Assembly (NCBI RefSeq): GCF_002154605.1
Contig: NZ_MUNE01000030.1
Span: 1-42,843, forward strand
Origin: Streptomyces milbemycinicus
GTDB lineage: Bacteria; Actinomycetota; Actinomycetes; Streptomycetales; Streptomycetaceae
Direction: 5' to 3'
Length of the DNA stretch: 42,843 nucleotides
In this document: positions 15,967 through 23,588 of the stretch, piece after piece
How positions within the stretch are numbered: position 1 is the stretch's first letter
Layout of the letters: each line of letters opens with the position of its first letter
Notes under the pieces: generated by a model
The model's database searches: none
What the model was told of the DNA's origin: nothing
The model's input: the letters and a program-made list of their open reading frames with translations, nothing else
Translations under genes and position numbers: made by a program

Positions 15967-17037
15967 GTGACCGCCAAGAGCCCACTGACGAAGGACGACC
16001 TGGTCGGCATCCTGTTCGGCGCGGGCGCGTTCCAGATGCTGCACGCCGGCTGTGAGCTGGGGCTGTTCAGGCTGTTGCGGCGACGCCCCGCGCTGTCCCC
16101 GTCGCAGGTGGCAAAGGAACTGGGCCTGCACGCGCGGCCGGTTCAGATCCTGCTGCTCGGCACGACCGCGCTCGGCCTGACCGCCCGGACGGACGGCCGG
16201 TACCGCAACGGCGAGCTGGTCGAAGAGCTGTTCCAGGAGGGCACCTGGGACATCATCGAGGACCTTGCCGAGTTCCAGCAGAAGGTCACCGGCCCCGCCG
16301 CCCTCGATTTCGTGGCGTCGCTGCGACAGAACACCAATGTCGGGCTGCGCCACATCCCCGGCGACGGCGACGATCTGTACCGGCGGCTGACCGGCCACCC
16401 CCAGCTGTCACAGCTCTTCTACCGCTGTATGAAGTCCTGGTCGACGCTGTCGAATCCGATCCTGGTGGAGAACGCCGATCTCTCCGGGGTCGGAAACGTC
16501 CTCGACGTCGGCGGCGGTGACGGTGTGAACTCGATCGCGCTGGCCATGGCCAACCCCGGTGTCGCGTTCACCGTCTTCGATCTGCCCGGGACGGCGGCCA
16601 TCGCACAGCACAAGATCCGGCTCCAGGGTCTGAGTGACCGCGTCGGCGTCGTCGAGGGCGATATGTTCGCCGATCCCTTCCCGACGGGACACGACTGTCT
16701 GCTCTTCGCCAACCAGCTCGTCATCTGGTCGCCCGAGGAGAACCGCTCGCTGCTGCGCAAGGCCTATGAGGCGCTGCCGGACGGCGGGCGGGTGCTGATT
16801 TTCAGCGCGATGTCCGATGACACCGGGGACGGCCCGCTGTACGCCGCGCTCGACAACGTCTACTTCGCCACGCTGCCGACGGGGAACAGCATGATCTACC
16901 ACTGGGCGCAGTACGAAGAGTGGCTGGCCGAAGCCGGGTTCTGCGAGGTGGTGCGGCTGCCCGGGAAGACCTGGACTCCGCACGGCCTGATCGCGGCGAG
17001 GAAACGTATGCCCAGCGCACCCGGAGGGGTGAAATGA
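15967..17037 (+). CDS. SAM-dependent methyltransferase, O-methyltransferase family 2 architecture
   Basis: This 356-residue protein has the N-terminal winged dimerisation domain (residues ~8-105; ELGLHARPVQILLLGTTALG) and C-terminal Rossmann domain of small-molecule O-methyltransferases. The SAM loop is VLDVGGGDGVNS (178-189), with acidic VFDLP. The segment that normally carries the catalytic His ('..HDW' in plant and bacterial O-methyltransferases) reads ANQLVIWSPEEN (249-260), with no His. This suggests N- or C-methylation, or a different base. Relatives with this architecture C-methylate 3-hydroxykynurenine in 4-methyl-3-hydroxyanthranilate pathways, so an anthranilate-type ring or prenylated intermediate is a reasonable substrate. 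GTG start follows GAGAGGG; the gene overlaps the next by ATGA. Confidence 0.88.
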   Translation: MTAKSPLTKDDLVGILFGAGAFQMLHAGCELGLFRLLRRRPALSPSQVAKELGLHARPVQILLLGTTALGLTARTDGRYRNGELVEELFQEGTWDIIEDLAEFQQKVTGPAALDFVASLRQNTNVGLRHIPGDGDDLYRRLTGHPQLSQLFYRCMKSWSTLSNPILVENADLSGVGNVLDVGGGDGVNSIALAMANPGVAFTVFDLPGTAAIAQHKIRLQGLSDRVGVVEGDMFADPFPTGHDCLLFANQLVIWSPEENRSLLRKAYEALPDGGRVLIFSAMSDDTGDGPLYAALDNVYFATLPTGNSMIYHWAQYEEWLAEAGFCEVVRLPGKTWTPHGLIAARKRMPSAPGGVK

Positions 17038-18095
17038 TCGACGTTGGCCTGGCTTTCTTCCCCGATGTCGACGAACGCGACCGGGGGGCTGCCGAGTATT
17101 ATGCGCGCTGCCTCGGCTTCGTCGAACTCGGCGACCGGCTCGGTTTTCAGCATGTGCGGATCGTCGAGCACTATTTCCGCAGATATGGCGGATACTCCCC
17201 GAATCCGATCGTCTTTCTCTCGGCCGCCGCCCAGCGCAGCCGTCGGCTGAAACTGATCACCGGTGCGGTGCTGCCCGCCTTCAATCATCCGCTCAAGCTG
17301 GCCGGCGAGATCGGAATGCTGGACGCCATCTCGGGGGGCCGCGCCGAAATAGGGTTCGCGCGGGCTTTTCTCCCCCATGAGTTCCAGCGTTTCGGCGTGG
17401 ACATGGACGAAAGCCGGGGCCGCTTCGACGAAGGCATACGGGTCGTCCGGGAGCTGCTGGCCGAGGAGGAGGTCGCCCACCACGGCAGGTTCCACCACTT
17501 CCCGCCGACCACATCGCTCCCCCGGCCCACACAACGGCCCCATCCGCCGCTGTGGATCGCGGCGCTGTCCTCGAAGGAGAGCTTCCGGCTCGCCGGTGAG
17601 CTCGGGTACGGCATCATGGCGCAGCCGGTGGTTCCCCATTCGCTGCGCGAAAACCTGGATGTCTACCGGAACGCGTGGAAGGAGGCCGGGCACCCCGGCG
17701 ACGGTCGCGTCATGCTCGCGTTCCATATGCTGTGCACGGCCGACGGCGAAACGGCGCGCTCCCTCGCTCGCGAACCGATCAATCGCTATCTGCGGATGCT
17801 GGCGGAGGCCGCGAGCGAATGGACCACCGGAGTCCGGAGCACCGATTATCCAGGCTACGAGAAGATGATCGAAAAGCTGCGTCAGGACGACTTCGACCGG
17901 CTCCATGAGCGCGGCTCCGCGCTCGTCGGCTCACCCGACGAGATCACCACGATGCTGCTCGACTATCACGCGGCGTGCGGGGGTTTCGAGACAGCCAGTA
18001 TCCAGTTCTATTTCTCGGATATCGATCCCGAACTCGCACGCGGCTCGCTCGAATTGTTCGCCGAACATGTCATGCCAAGGCTCCAGCAGGCTTAG
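17034..18095 (+). CDS. LLM-class (luciferase-like) flavin-dependent monooxygenase
   Basis: This 353-residue TIM-barrel flavoprotein resembles the bacterial luciferase-like monooxygenases used in natural-product pathways (MupA/Atu5239-like). Marks include the early VRIVEHYFRRYGGYSPNP, KLAGEIGMLDAISGGRAEIGFARAF (family core, split here), PPLWIAALSSKES and ALVGSPDEITTMLLDY. These enzymes use FMNH2 from a separate reductase for hydroxylation or Baeyer-Villiger chemistry. In this operon it is a candidate ring hydroxylase or oxidative decarboxylase acting on anthranilate or its prenylated form; that is inference. No dedicated flavin reductase is in the operon, though the flavodoxin-like gene at 10.3-10.9 kb is near. 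It starts within the stop of the upstream methyltransferase (ATGA). Confidence 0.9.
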   Translation: MIDVGLAFFPDVDERDRGAAEYYARCLGFVELGDRLGFQHVRIVEHYFRRYGGYSPNPIVFLSAAAQRSRRLKLITGAVLPAFNHPLKLAGEIGMLDAISGGRAEIGFARAFLPHEFQRFGVDMDESRGRFDEGIRVVRELLAEEEVAHHGRFHHFPPTTSLPRPTQRPHPPLWIAALSSKESFRLAGELGYGIMAQPVVPHSLRENLDVYRNAWKEAGHPGDGRVMLAFHMLCTADGETARSLAREPINRYLRMLAEAASEWTTGVRSTDYPGYEKMIEKLRQDDFDRLHERGSALVGSPDEITTMLLDYHAACGGFETASIQFYFSDIDPELARGSLELFAEHVMPRLQQA

Positions 18096-18110
18096 CCTGC
18101 GCCCTCCCGG

Positions 18111-18830
18111 ATGGTGGTCGTGTCAGGGCTCCGAAGGAATTTCATCACCGATTACGACAGTCTCGCCGATCGATGGTGGGACCCACGAGGGCCGCTTGCC
18201 CCGCTCGGCTGGATCGCCCGTGCCCGGGCCGATTTCGTCCCCGTACCGCGGAACGAACAGGCCATGCTCCTCGATGTCGCCTGTGGGGGTGGTCTGTTCG
18301 GCCCGCATCTGGTCGGCAAGGGATACCGCGTGATCGGCGTGGACCTGTCGGCCGCTTCGCTCTGCGAGGCCCGCCACCATGGCTTCCATGCGGTCGCCCA
18401 GGCGGACATCGTCGCGCTCCCCTTCGCGGACGAGTCGTTCGACGTGGTCACGGCGGGGCAGTGCCTCGAACACGTACCGGACCCCTTCGCGGTGGTGGGT
18501 GAGCTGTGCCGGGTGCTGCGCCCCGGGGGCACCTTGATCGTCGACACCATCGCCGACACCAGGGCGGCCCGGCTGGTGTCCATCACGATCGCCGAGAACC
18601 TGCCCGTACCCGGCCGGCCGCCGCGTGGCACCCACGACCACCGCCTCTTCGTCAACCGGGCGCGGCTGATCCGCGTCGCGCGAGCGCATGGCGTGGAGCT
18701 CCAACTGCTCGGTGTGCGGCCGCACTTCGGGGACGGGATCCGCTTCCTGGCGCGGCGGCTCGAGGAGGTCCGTATGGTCCGCACCAAATCCACCGCCGTT
18801 CTCTTTCTCGGTGTGGGGACGAAATGGTGA
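18111..18830 (+). CDS. UbiG-like SAM-dependent methyltransferase
   Basis: This 239-residue class I methyltransferase has SAM motif I LLDVACGGGLFGPHLVGKGY (53-72), motif II GVDLS and motif IV VTAGQCLEHVPDP. The N-terminus YDSLADRWWDPRGPLAPLGW resembles the 'F..lA..WWDp.G....L' entry of UbiG, the O-methyltransferase that acts twice in ubiquinone synthesis on hydroxylated prenyl-aromatics. It lies directly before a UbiA/MenA-type prenyltransferase gene and overlaps it by 7 bp, which supports O-methylation of a hydroxylated, prenylated ring. ATG 18111 is used; in-frame GTGs follow closely and the Shine-Dalgarno is weak. Cytosolic or membrane-associated through a lipophilic substrate. Confidence 0.88.
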   Translation: MVVVSGLRRNFITDYDSLADRWWDPRGPLAPLGWIARARADFVPVPRNEQAMLLDVACGGGLFGPHLVGKGYRVIGVDLSAASLCEARHHGFHAVAQADIVALPFADESFDVVTAGQCLEHVPDPFAVVGELCRVLRPGGTLIVDTIADTRAARLVSITIAENLPVPGRPPRGTHDHRLFVNRARLIRVARAHGVELQLLGVRPHFGDGIRFLARRLEEVRMVRTKSTAVLFLGVGTKW

Positions 18831-19717
18831 CCGATCAGCGGCGCCCGGCCCGGAGCGCCGCACGGAACTGGCTGATCGGCGCGCGGCTGAAGACCCTGCC
18901 CGCGACCTTCGCGCCGATCGCGGTGGGAACGGCGGTCGCCCATTCACTCGGCCAGGTCAGCTGGTGGCGGGCCGCCCTGACGGTGGTGTTCGCGCTCTGT
19001 TTTGTCATCGGCACCAACTTCTTCAACGACTACAGCGACGGCGTCCGGGGAGCCGACACCCACCGGGTGGGACCCCTTCGGCTGGTCGGATCCGGGCAGG
19101 CGGCGCCGCGGCAGGTGCTGCGCAGCGGCATGGTGTTGTACGCCCTGGCGGCCCTGACCGGGGTGCTCATGGCCGTGACGATCTCGTGGTGGCTGCTGGC
19201 GCTGACGGCGTGCTGCGCGCTGGGCGGCTGGTTCTACACCGGCGGCTCCCGGCCCTACGGCTACCGGGGGCTCGGCGAGGTGAGCGTCTTCCTGTTCCAC
19301 GGGGTCATCGCCGTTTGCGCCACGTCCTATATCCAGCTCGGCCGGGTGCCCCTGCTCGCGCTCGGCGCCGCGGTCCCCATCGGCCTGCTCGTATGCGCGC
19401 TGCTGGTGACGAACAACCTCAGGGACATTCCGACCGATGCCGCGGCGGGGAAGATCACCCTGGCGGTGCGGCTGGGTGACCGGCGGACCCGCATGCTCTA
19501 CGTGTTCTGCGTCGGTGCCGCATTCGCGTCGGGGCCGGCGCTGGCCGTGGCACGGCCGTGGGCGCTGCTGGTGTTCGCCGCCGCTCCGTTCGCCGTGTTT
19601 CCCCTGCGCCGGGTGGTGACCGGGGCGCGCGGAGCCGATCTGGTCGCGGCGCTGGAGCACACCTGTCTGCTGCTGCTCGTCTTCGGGGCCCTGCTGGCGA
19701 TCGGCCTCGCCCGATGA
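18824..19717 (+). CDS. UbiA-superfamily prenyltransferase, MenA-like
   Basis: This 297-residue integral membrane protein (about eight to nine helices) has both Asp-rich prenyl-diphosphate motifs: NFFNDYSDGVRGAD (65-78) and TNNLRDIPTDAAAGK (196-210). The stretch FYTGGSRPYGYRGLGEVSVF (137-156) is typical of MenA (1,4-dihydroxy-2-naphthoate polyprenyltransferase) rather than UbiA proper. MenA replaces a ring carboxylate by a prenyl chain. In this operon the attractive acceptor is anthranilate or a hydroxylated/methylated derivative, giving a prenylated aniline or aminophenol; this is inference. The polyprenyl synthase at 11280 would supply the donor. A housekeeping MenA gene is expected elsewhere in such a genome. 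The gene overlaps both neighbours. Confidence 0.92.
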   Translation: MVTDQRRPARSAARNWLIGARLKTLPATFAPIAVGTAVAHSLGQVSWWRAALTVVFALCFVIGTNFFNDYSDGVRGADTHRVGPLRLVGSGQAAPRQVLRSGMVLYALAALTGVLMAVTISWWLLALTACCALGGWFYTGGSRPYGYRGLGEVSVFLFHGVIAVCATSYIQLGRVPLLALGAAVPIGLLVCALLVTNNLRDIPTDAAAGKITLAVRLGDRRTRMLYVFCVGAAFASGPALAVARPWALLVFAAAPFAVFPLRRVVTGARGADLVAALEHTCLLLLVFGALLAIGLAR

Positions 19718-21228
19718 CCGCCCGGAGGGGAACACCGGTGGCACCGGAGCACGAAGTGGTGGTGATCGGCGCCGGGTTCGCCGGTATCGGCGCGGCGATT
19801 GGACTGCGCCGGGCCGGTATCGACGACTTCGTGCTGGTGGACGAGCAGGACGGTGTCGGTGGCACCTGGCATGCCAACAGATATCCCGGCGTGGCCGTGG
19901 ACATCACCGCGTTCTCCTACTCCTTCGCCTTCGAGCCGGTCCCGTCGTGGTCTCGGGTCTTTCCTCCCGGAGCGGAGCTGAAGGCGTATGCGGATCACTG
20001 CGTCCACAAGTACGGGCTCCGGCCCCATCTGCGGTTGAAGGCGAAGGTCGTGCGGGCCGAGTACCACGCGTCGGAACACCTGTGGCAGCTCTCCCTGGAG
20101 GACGGCACCTCGACGACGGCGCGGTTCATCATCTGTGCCACCGGGTGGCTCACCCGGCCGAAGGCGCCCGATATCGAGGGGCTGGACCGGTTCAAGGGCG
20201 ATGTCGTGCACACCGCGGCATGGGATCCGTCCCTGGATCTGACCGGCCGGCGCGTGGGAGTGATCGGCACCGGGGCGTCGGCGGTGCAGGTGATTCCGGA
20301 GATCGCCCCTCGGGTGGCGCGGCTCCATGTCTACCAGCGCACCCCGATATGGCTGTTTCCGAAACCGGACTTCGCGCTGCCCGCGGCCGTCCGCCGGCTG
20401 TTCAGGACCGCTCCGTGGACGCAGCGGACGGTACGGCTGCTCACGGATGCCGTGACCGAGCTCAGCTTTGTGATCGCCATGGTTCACCACCGCCGGTTTC
20501 CCTTTCTGGTGCGGGCCGGGGAGGCGATGTCCCGGCTTTATCTGCGCAGCCAGGTCAAAGGCGACCGTGCGTTACGGAAAAAACTCACGCCCGCGTACGC
20601 GCTGGGCTGCAAACGGCCGTCGTTCGCCAAGAGTTATTGGCGCACCTTCACCCACGACAATGTCGAGCTCATCACCGAAGGGATCGAGCGGATCACCGAG
20701 ACCGGCATCCGCACGGTGGACGGCGGGGAGCGAGCACTCGATGTGCTGGTGCTGGCCACCGGATTCCATGTCCTGGAGAATCTGCCGCCCTTCCCGATGC
20801 ACGGCACCGACGGCCATGAGATCCGGGAATTCTGGCGGACCGAACGGTTTCAGGCCTACGAGGGAAGTTCGGTCAAGGGCTTCCCGAATCTGTGGTTCAT
20901 CGTCGGGCCCTACTCCTTCACCGGTGGGTCCTGGTTCGGCGCGATCGACTACCAGGTCACGCATGCGCTGCGGGTGATCAAGGAGGCCCGGCGACGGCGC
21001 GCCACGGAGGCGGCGATCCGGCCGGAAAAACACGACAGGTCGTTCCAGGAAACGCTGCGCCGGCAGCGGAACACCATCTTCGCCAGCGACAGATGCAGGG
21101 GGTCGAACAGTTACTACTTCGACGAGCGCGGCGACGCACCGGCCGTCCGGCCGGCCACGACGTACGAGGCCGCGCGGCGCGCCAGACGCTTCGACCTCGA
21201 CGACTACCGCTACGACGTGGTCGGCTGA
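19714..21228 (+). CDS. Baeyer-Villiger-type flavin-containing monooxygenase
   Basis: This 504-residue two-dinucleotide-fold flavoprotein has FAD motif VVVIGAGFAGIGAAIGL (15-31), NADPH motif VGVIGTGASAVQVIPEI (181-197), and between them FKGDVVHTAAWD (160-171), which fits the Baeyer-Villiger fingerprint FxGxxxHTxxW[PD]. VGGTWHANRYPGVAVDI is also typical. The family inserts oxygen next to ketones or oxidises amines or sulphur; class B enzymes are self-sufficient with NADPH. Here it may oxidise the aromatic amine or ring, or act on a terpene ketone made by the P450. No membrane anchor is evident. It starts in the stop of the prenyltransferase gene (ATGA) and is followed at once by a small membrane protein gene. 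Confidence 0.92.
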   Translation: MTARRGTPVAPEHEVVVIGAGFAGIGAAIGLRRAGIDDFVLVDEQDGVGGTWHANRYPGVAVDITAFSYSFAFEPVPSWSRVFPPGAELKAYADHCVHKYGLRPHLRLKAKVVRAEYHASEHLWQLSLEDGTSTTARFIICATGWLTRPKAPDIEGLDRFKGDVVHTAAWDPSLDLTGRRVGVIGTGASAVQVIPEIAPRVARLHVYQRTPIWLFPKPDFALPAAVRRLFRTAPWTQRTVRLLTDAVTELSFVIAMVHHRRFPFLVRAGEAMSRLYLRSQVKGDRALRKKLTPAYALGCKRPSFAKSYWRTFTHDNVELITEGIERITETGIRTVDGGERALDVLVLATGFHVLENLPPFPMHGTDGHEIREFWRTERFQAYEGSSVKGFPNLWFIVGPYSFTGGSWFGAIDYQVTHALRVIKEARRRRATEAAIRPEKHDRSFQETLRRQRNTIFASDRCRGSNSYYFDERGDAPAVRPATTYEAARRARRFDLDDYRYDVVG

Positions 21229-21229
21229 C

Positions 21230-21655
21230 GTGCGCGGCAGGGATCGCGCGCTGTGCCTGTTCTACGGGTTGTTCACCGTCGGTGGCTTCCTCGTCATGGC
21301 TTCGATGGCCGTCGCCTACGTGCTGAATCACCGTGAGAACGGTCCATCCGGCGTCGTCCGGGATTTTCTGCGCGATGCGGTGACCAATGCGGCGTCCCGG
21401 TTCATCTACGCGGATCTGACGCTCGTATGGATCGCACTCGCGGGGTTCATGGTCGTCGAAGCACGGCGGCTCGGAATCCGGTACGTGTGGTCGTACATCA
21501 TCGGCGCCCCGGTGCTGGCGCTGTGCGTGAGCTTCCCGCTCTTCATGTTCATCCGCCAGTTGAAGATCGCGTCCGCGGCGAAGGGCGCCCCAAGCCCAAG
21601 CCCATCCGTACGGCTGTCCGCGGGATTACAAGAGAAAGGCAGCGATGACCACTGA
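21230..21655 (+). CDS. Small three-helix membrane protein, DUF2834-like
   Basis: This 141-residue protein has three hydrophobic segments (~residues 5-30, 63-87, 89-113) and a hydrophilic Ser/Pro-rich C-terminal tail. The pattern FIYADLTLVWIALAGFMVVE, then ARRLGIRYVW, then SFPLFMFIRQLK matches what I know as DUF2834: an acidic residue in helix two, an E..R.G turn, and a PLF exit. No enzymatic function is established for that family. Placed between the monooxygenase and the terpene cyclase, it could be a membrane partner of the cyclase or prenyltransferase, or a small cyclase-like or transport protein; all of this is speculation. GTG start is 1 bp after the previous stop, and its end overlaps the cyclase start by 11 bp. 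Confidence 0.82.
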   Translation: MRGRDRALCLFYGLFTVGGFLVMASMAVAYVLNHRENGPSGVVRDFLRDAVTNAASRFIYADLTLVWIALAGFMVVEARRLGIRYVWSYIIGAPVLALCVSFPLFMFIRQLKIASAAKGAPSPSPSVRLSAGLQEKGSDDH

Positions 21656-23588
21656 CGCCATCGAATTCACCGAAAGCGTCGAGCGCTCCCTGGCCCTGGC
21701 CGTCGGCGCACTCCGGCGACGCCAGGACCCCGCCGGCTACTGGAAGGGAGATTTCGAGACCAGTCTGATCGGCGAGGCCGCCGAGGTCATACTGCATCGT
21801 TTTCTGCGGTTGACGGATGACGCCGTGACCACCGCCGCCGCGAAGACGATTCTCGCCGAGCAATCGGCCACGGGCGGCTGGGCGGCCTATCACAAGGGGC
21901 CGGACGAACTCCTGCTGTCCGTCTTCTGCTATGTCGCGCTGCGGCTCGCCGGTCATGACCCCGACGAACCGGCGATGCGCGCGGCGGCCGAGTCGATCCG
22001 TACCAATGGCGGCGTCGAGGCGGTCGACAATCCGACCATGCTCGCATGGCTGGCCCTGATCGGTCTGTGGCCGTGGCGCGACATCCCGCTCATCCCGCCG
22101 GAGCTCGTCCTGCTGCCCAGCAGATTTCCCGGGAACATCTACCAGATCGGCGCCGCCGCCCGCGGCATCGTCGTCGCCAACAGCCTGTTCATGGCGCACC
22201 GCCCGGTCACTCCGGCCGGATTCGACATCAAAGAACTGTTCGCCCGCCCCGTGGCCACCGCCCGGCAGCTGCCGAGGCCCCGGGCGGTACGGATCGCGAC
22301 CACGCTCAGCCATTGGTACGCCCGCCATCCGATCGGCTTCCTGCGCCGCCGGGCGATCCGCAAGGCCGCCAAGTGGCTCGTCCGCACCCAGGAGCGGGAC
22401 GGCAGCTGGGGCGGCAACTGGCCGCAGACCGCGAATGTCGTGGTGGGCCTGGACGCCGTCGGCTACCAGCAGGACCACCCGGTCGTCGAGTCGGCGATGG
22501 CGGCGCTCGACCGGTACGTGGTCACCAGGAACGGGCAGCACCGGCTGGAGATGTGGACCTCGGTGGTCATGGACACCGCCCTCGCCATGTCCGCGGCCGC
22601 CATGACGGGCGACCCCGGCGCGAGGTCCGCCGCCGAGCGGGCGGTGCGCTGGCTGCTCACCAACCAGGTCACCGAACTCGGCGACTGGGCCGTGCTGACC
22701 AAGGACCCGGTCCCCGGCGGATGGCCGTACGAGTTCGCCAACGACGCCAACCCCGACGCCGACGACACCTCATTCGCGGTGGCCGCGCTGCGCCGGCTCC
22801 ATCCGCCCGGCACCCACGCGGCCGTCGACGACGCGTGTGCGCGCGCCTGCCGGTGGATGCTGTCCCAGCAGGGCAAGGACGGTGGCTGGGCGGCCTTCGA
22901 GCCGATGCGCTGGCAGCTGCCGGGACGCGACACACTGGCCCGGATCGGATTCCTCGAAGCGCCGTCCGCCGATATCACCGGGCATGTGCTGGAGGCGCTG
23001 GGCGCCGAGGGCCAAGGGCACACTCCCGCCGCCCGCCGCGGTGTCGAATGGCTGCGCCGCAACCAGCGTCCGGACGGGTCGTGGCCCGGCTGGTGGGCCT
23101 GCTACCACCTGCACGGTACGAGCGCCGCCGTCACCGGACTCACCGCGTGCGGGGTCCCGGGCACGGACCCGACCGTGACCCGGGCGTGCGCCTGGATCGT
23201 CGCGCACCAGCAGGACGACGGCGGATGGGGCGAGGACATCCGCGCGCTGCACGATCCGGCGTGGATCGGGACCGGCGACAGCACCCCCTCACAGACGTCC
23301 TGGGCGCTGCTGGCGCTGATCGCCGCCGGACGTGCCGACAGCGAGCCGGTACGCGCCGGCCTCGACTTCCTGATCCGCACCCAGCAGACCGACGGTGACT
23401 GGGATGAACCCTGGCACACCTGGGTCGTCCACCACGACGGCCTGTACTGGCGGGACAGCCTGCTGCGCCTTGTCTATCCCGTCATGGCCATGTCGGCCTA
23501 CCGGGACCGTATGGGCGGATCGGCCCGTACCAGCGGCTCGGTGCGCACCGACGGATCGGCACGCGCCGACGGAACGGAGTGGCGATGA
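21645..23588 (+). CDS. Squalene-hopene-cyclase-like class II terpene cyclase
   Basis: This 647-residue alpha-barrel cyclase contains the class II protonation motif as NPDADDTSF (DADD at 371-374; Alicyclobacillus SHC has DVDD at nearly the same place). It also has repeated QW motifs: QDPAGYWKGDFE, QSATGGWAAY, QERDGSWGGNW, QGKDGGWAAFE, QRPDGSWPGWW, QQDDGGWGED and QQTDGDWDEPW. The C-terminal SHC hallmark 'GFP..FYL.Y' is replaced by GLYWRDSLLRLVYPVMAM. Classical hopanoid neighbours (hpnC, hpnD, hpnG, hpnH) are missing, and the gene is embedded among prenyl-aromatic genes, so it probably cyclises a polyprenylated aromatic rather than squalene. Likely a monotopic membrane enzyme. The start overlaps the previous stop by 11 bp and its end overlaps the next gene by ATGA. 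Confidence 0.92.
   Translation: MTTDAIEFTESVERSLALAVGALRRRQDPAGYWKGDFETSLIGEAAEVILHRFLRLTDDAVTTAAAKTILAEQSATGGWAAYHKGPDELLLSVFCYVALRLAGHDPDEPAMRAAAESIRTNGGVEAVDNPTMLAWLALIGLWPWRDIPLIPPELVLLPSRFPGNIYQIGAAARGIVVANSLFMAHRPVTPAGFDIKELFARPVATARQLPRPRAVRIATTLSHWYARHPIGFLRRRAIRKAAKWLVRTQERDGSWGGNWPQTANVVVGLDAVGYQQDHPVVESAMAALDRYVVTRNGQHRLEMWTSVVMDTALAMSAAAMTGDPGARSAAERAVRWLLTNQVTELGDWAVLTKDPVPGGWPYEFANDANPDADDTSFAVAALRRLHPPGTHAAVDDACARACRWMLSQQGKDGGWAAFEPMRWQLPGRDTLARIGFLEAPSADITGHVLEALGAEGQGHTPAARRGVEWLRRNQRPDGSWPGWWACYHLHGTSAAVTGLTACGVPGTDPTVTRACAWIVAHQQDDGGWGEDIRALHDPAWIGTGDSTPSQTSWALLALIAAGRADSEPVRAGLDFLIRTQQTDGDWDEPWHTWVVHHDGLYWRDSLLRLVYPVMAMSAYRDRMGGSARTSGSVRTDGSARADGTEWR

Noticed and set aside
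12992..17037. A 4-methyl-3-hydroxyanthranilate pathway as in actinomycin
   Set aside because: TDO, formamidase, kynureninase and a methyltransferase fit, but no kynurenine 3-monooxygenase or NRPS gene is seen; the terpene genes point elsewhere. It remains a partial parallel for the methyltransferase.
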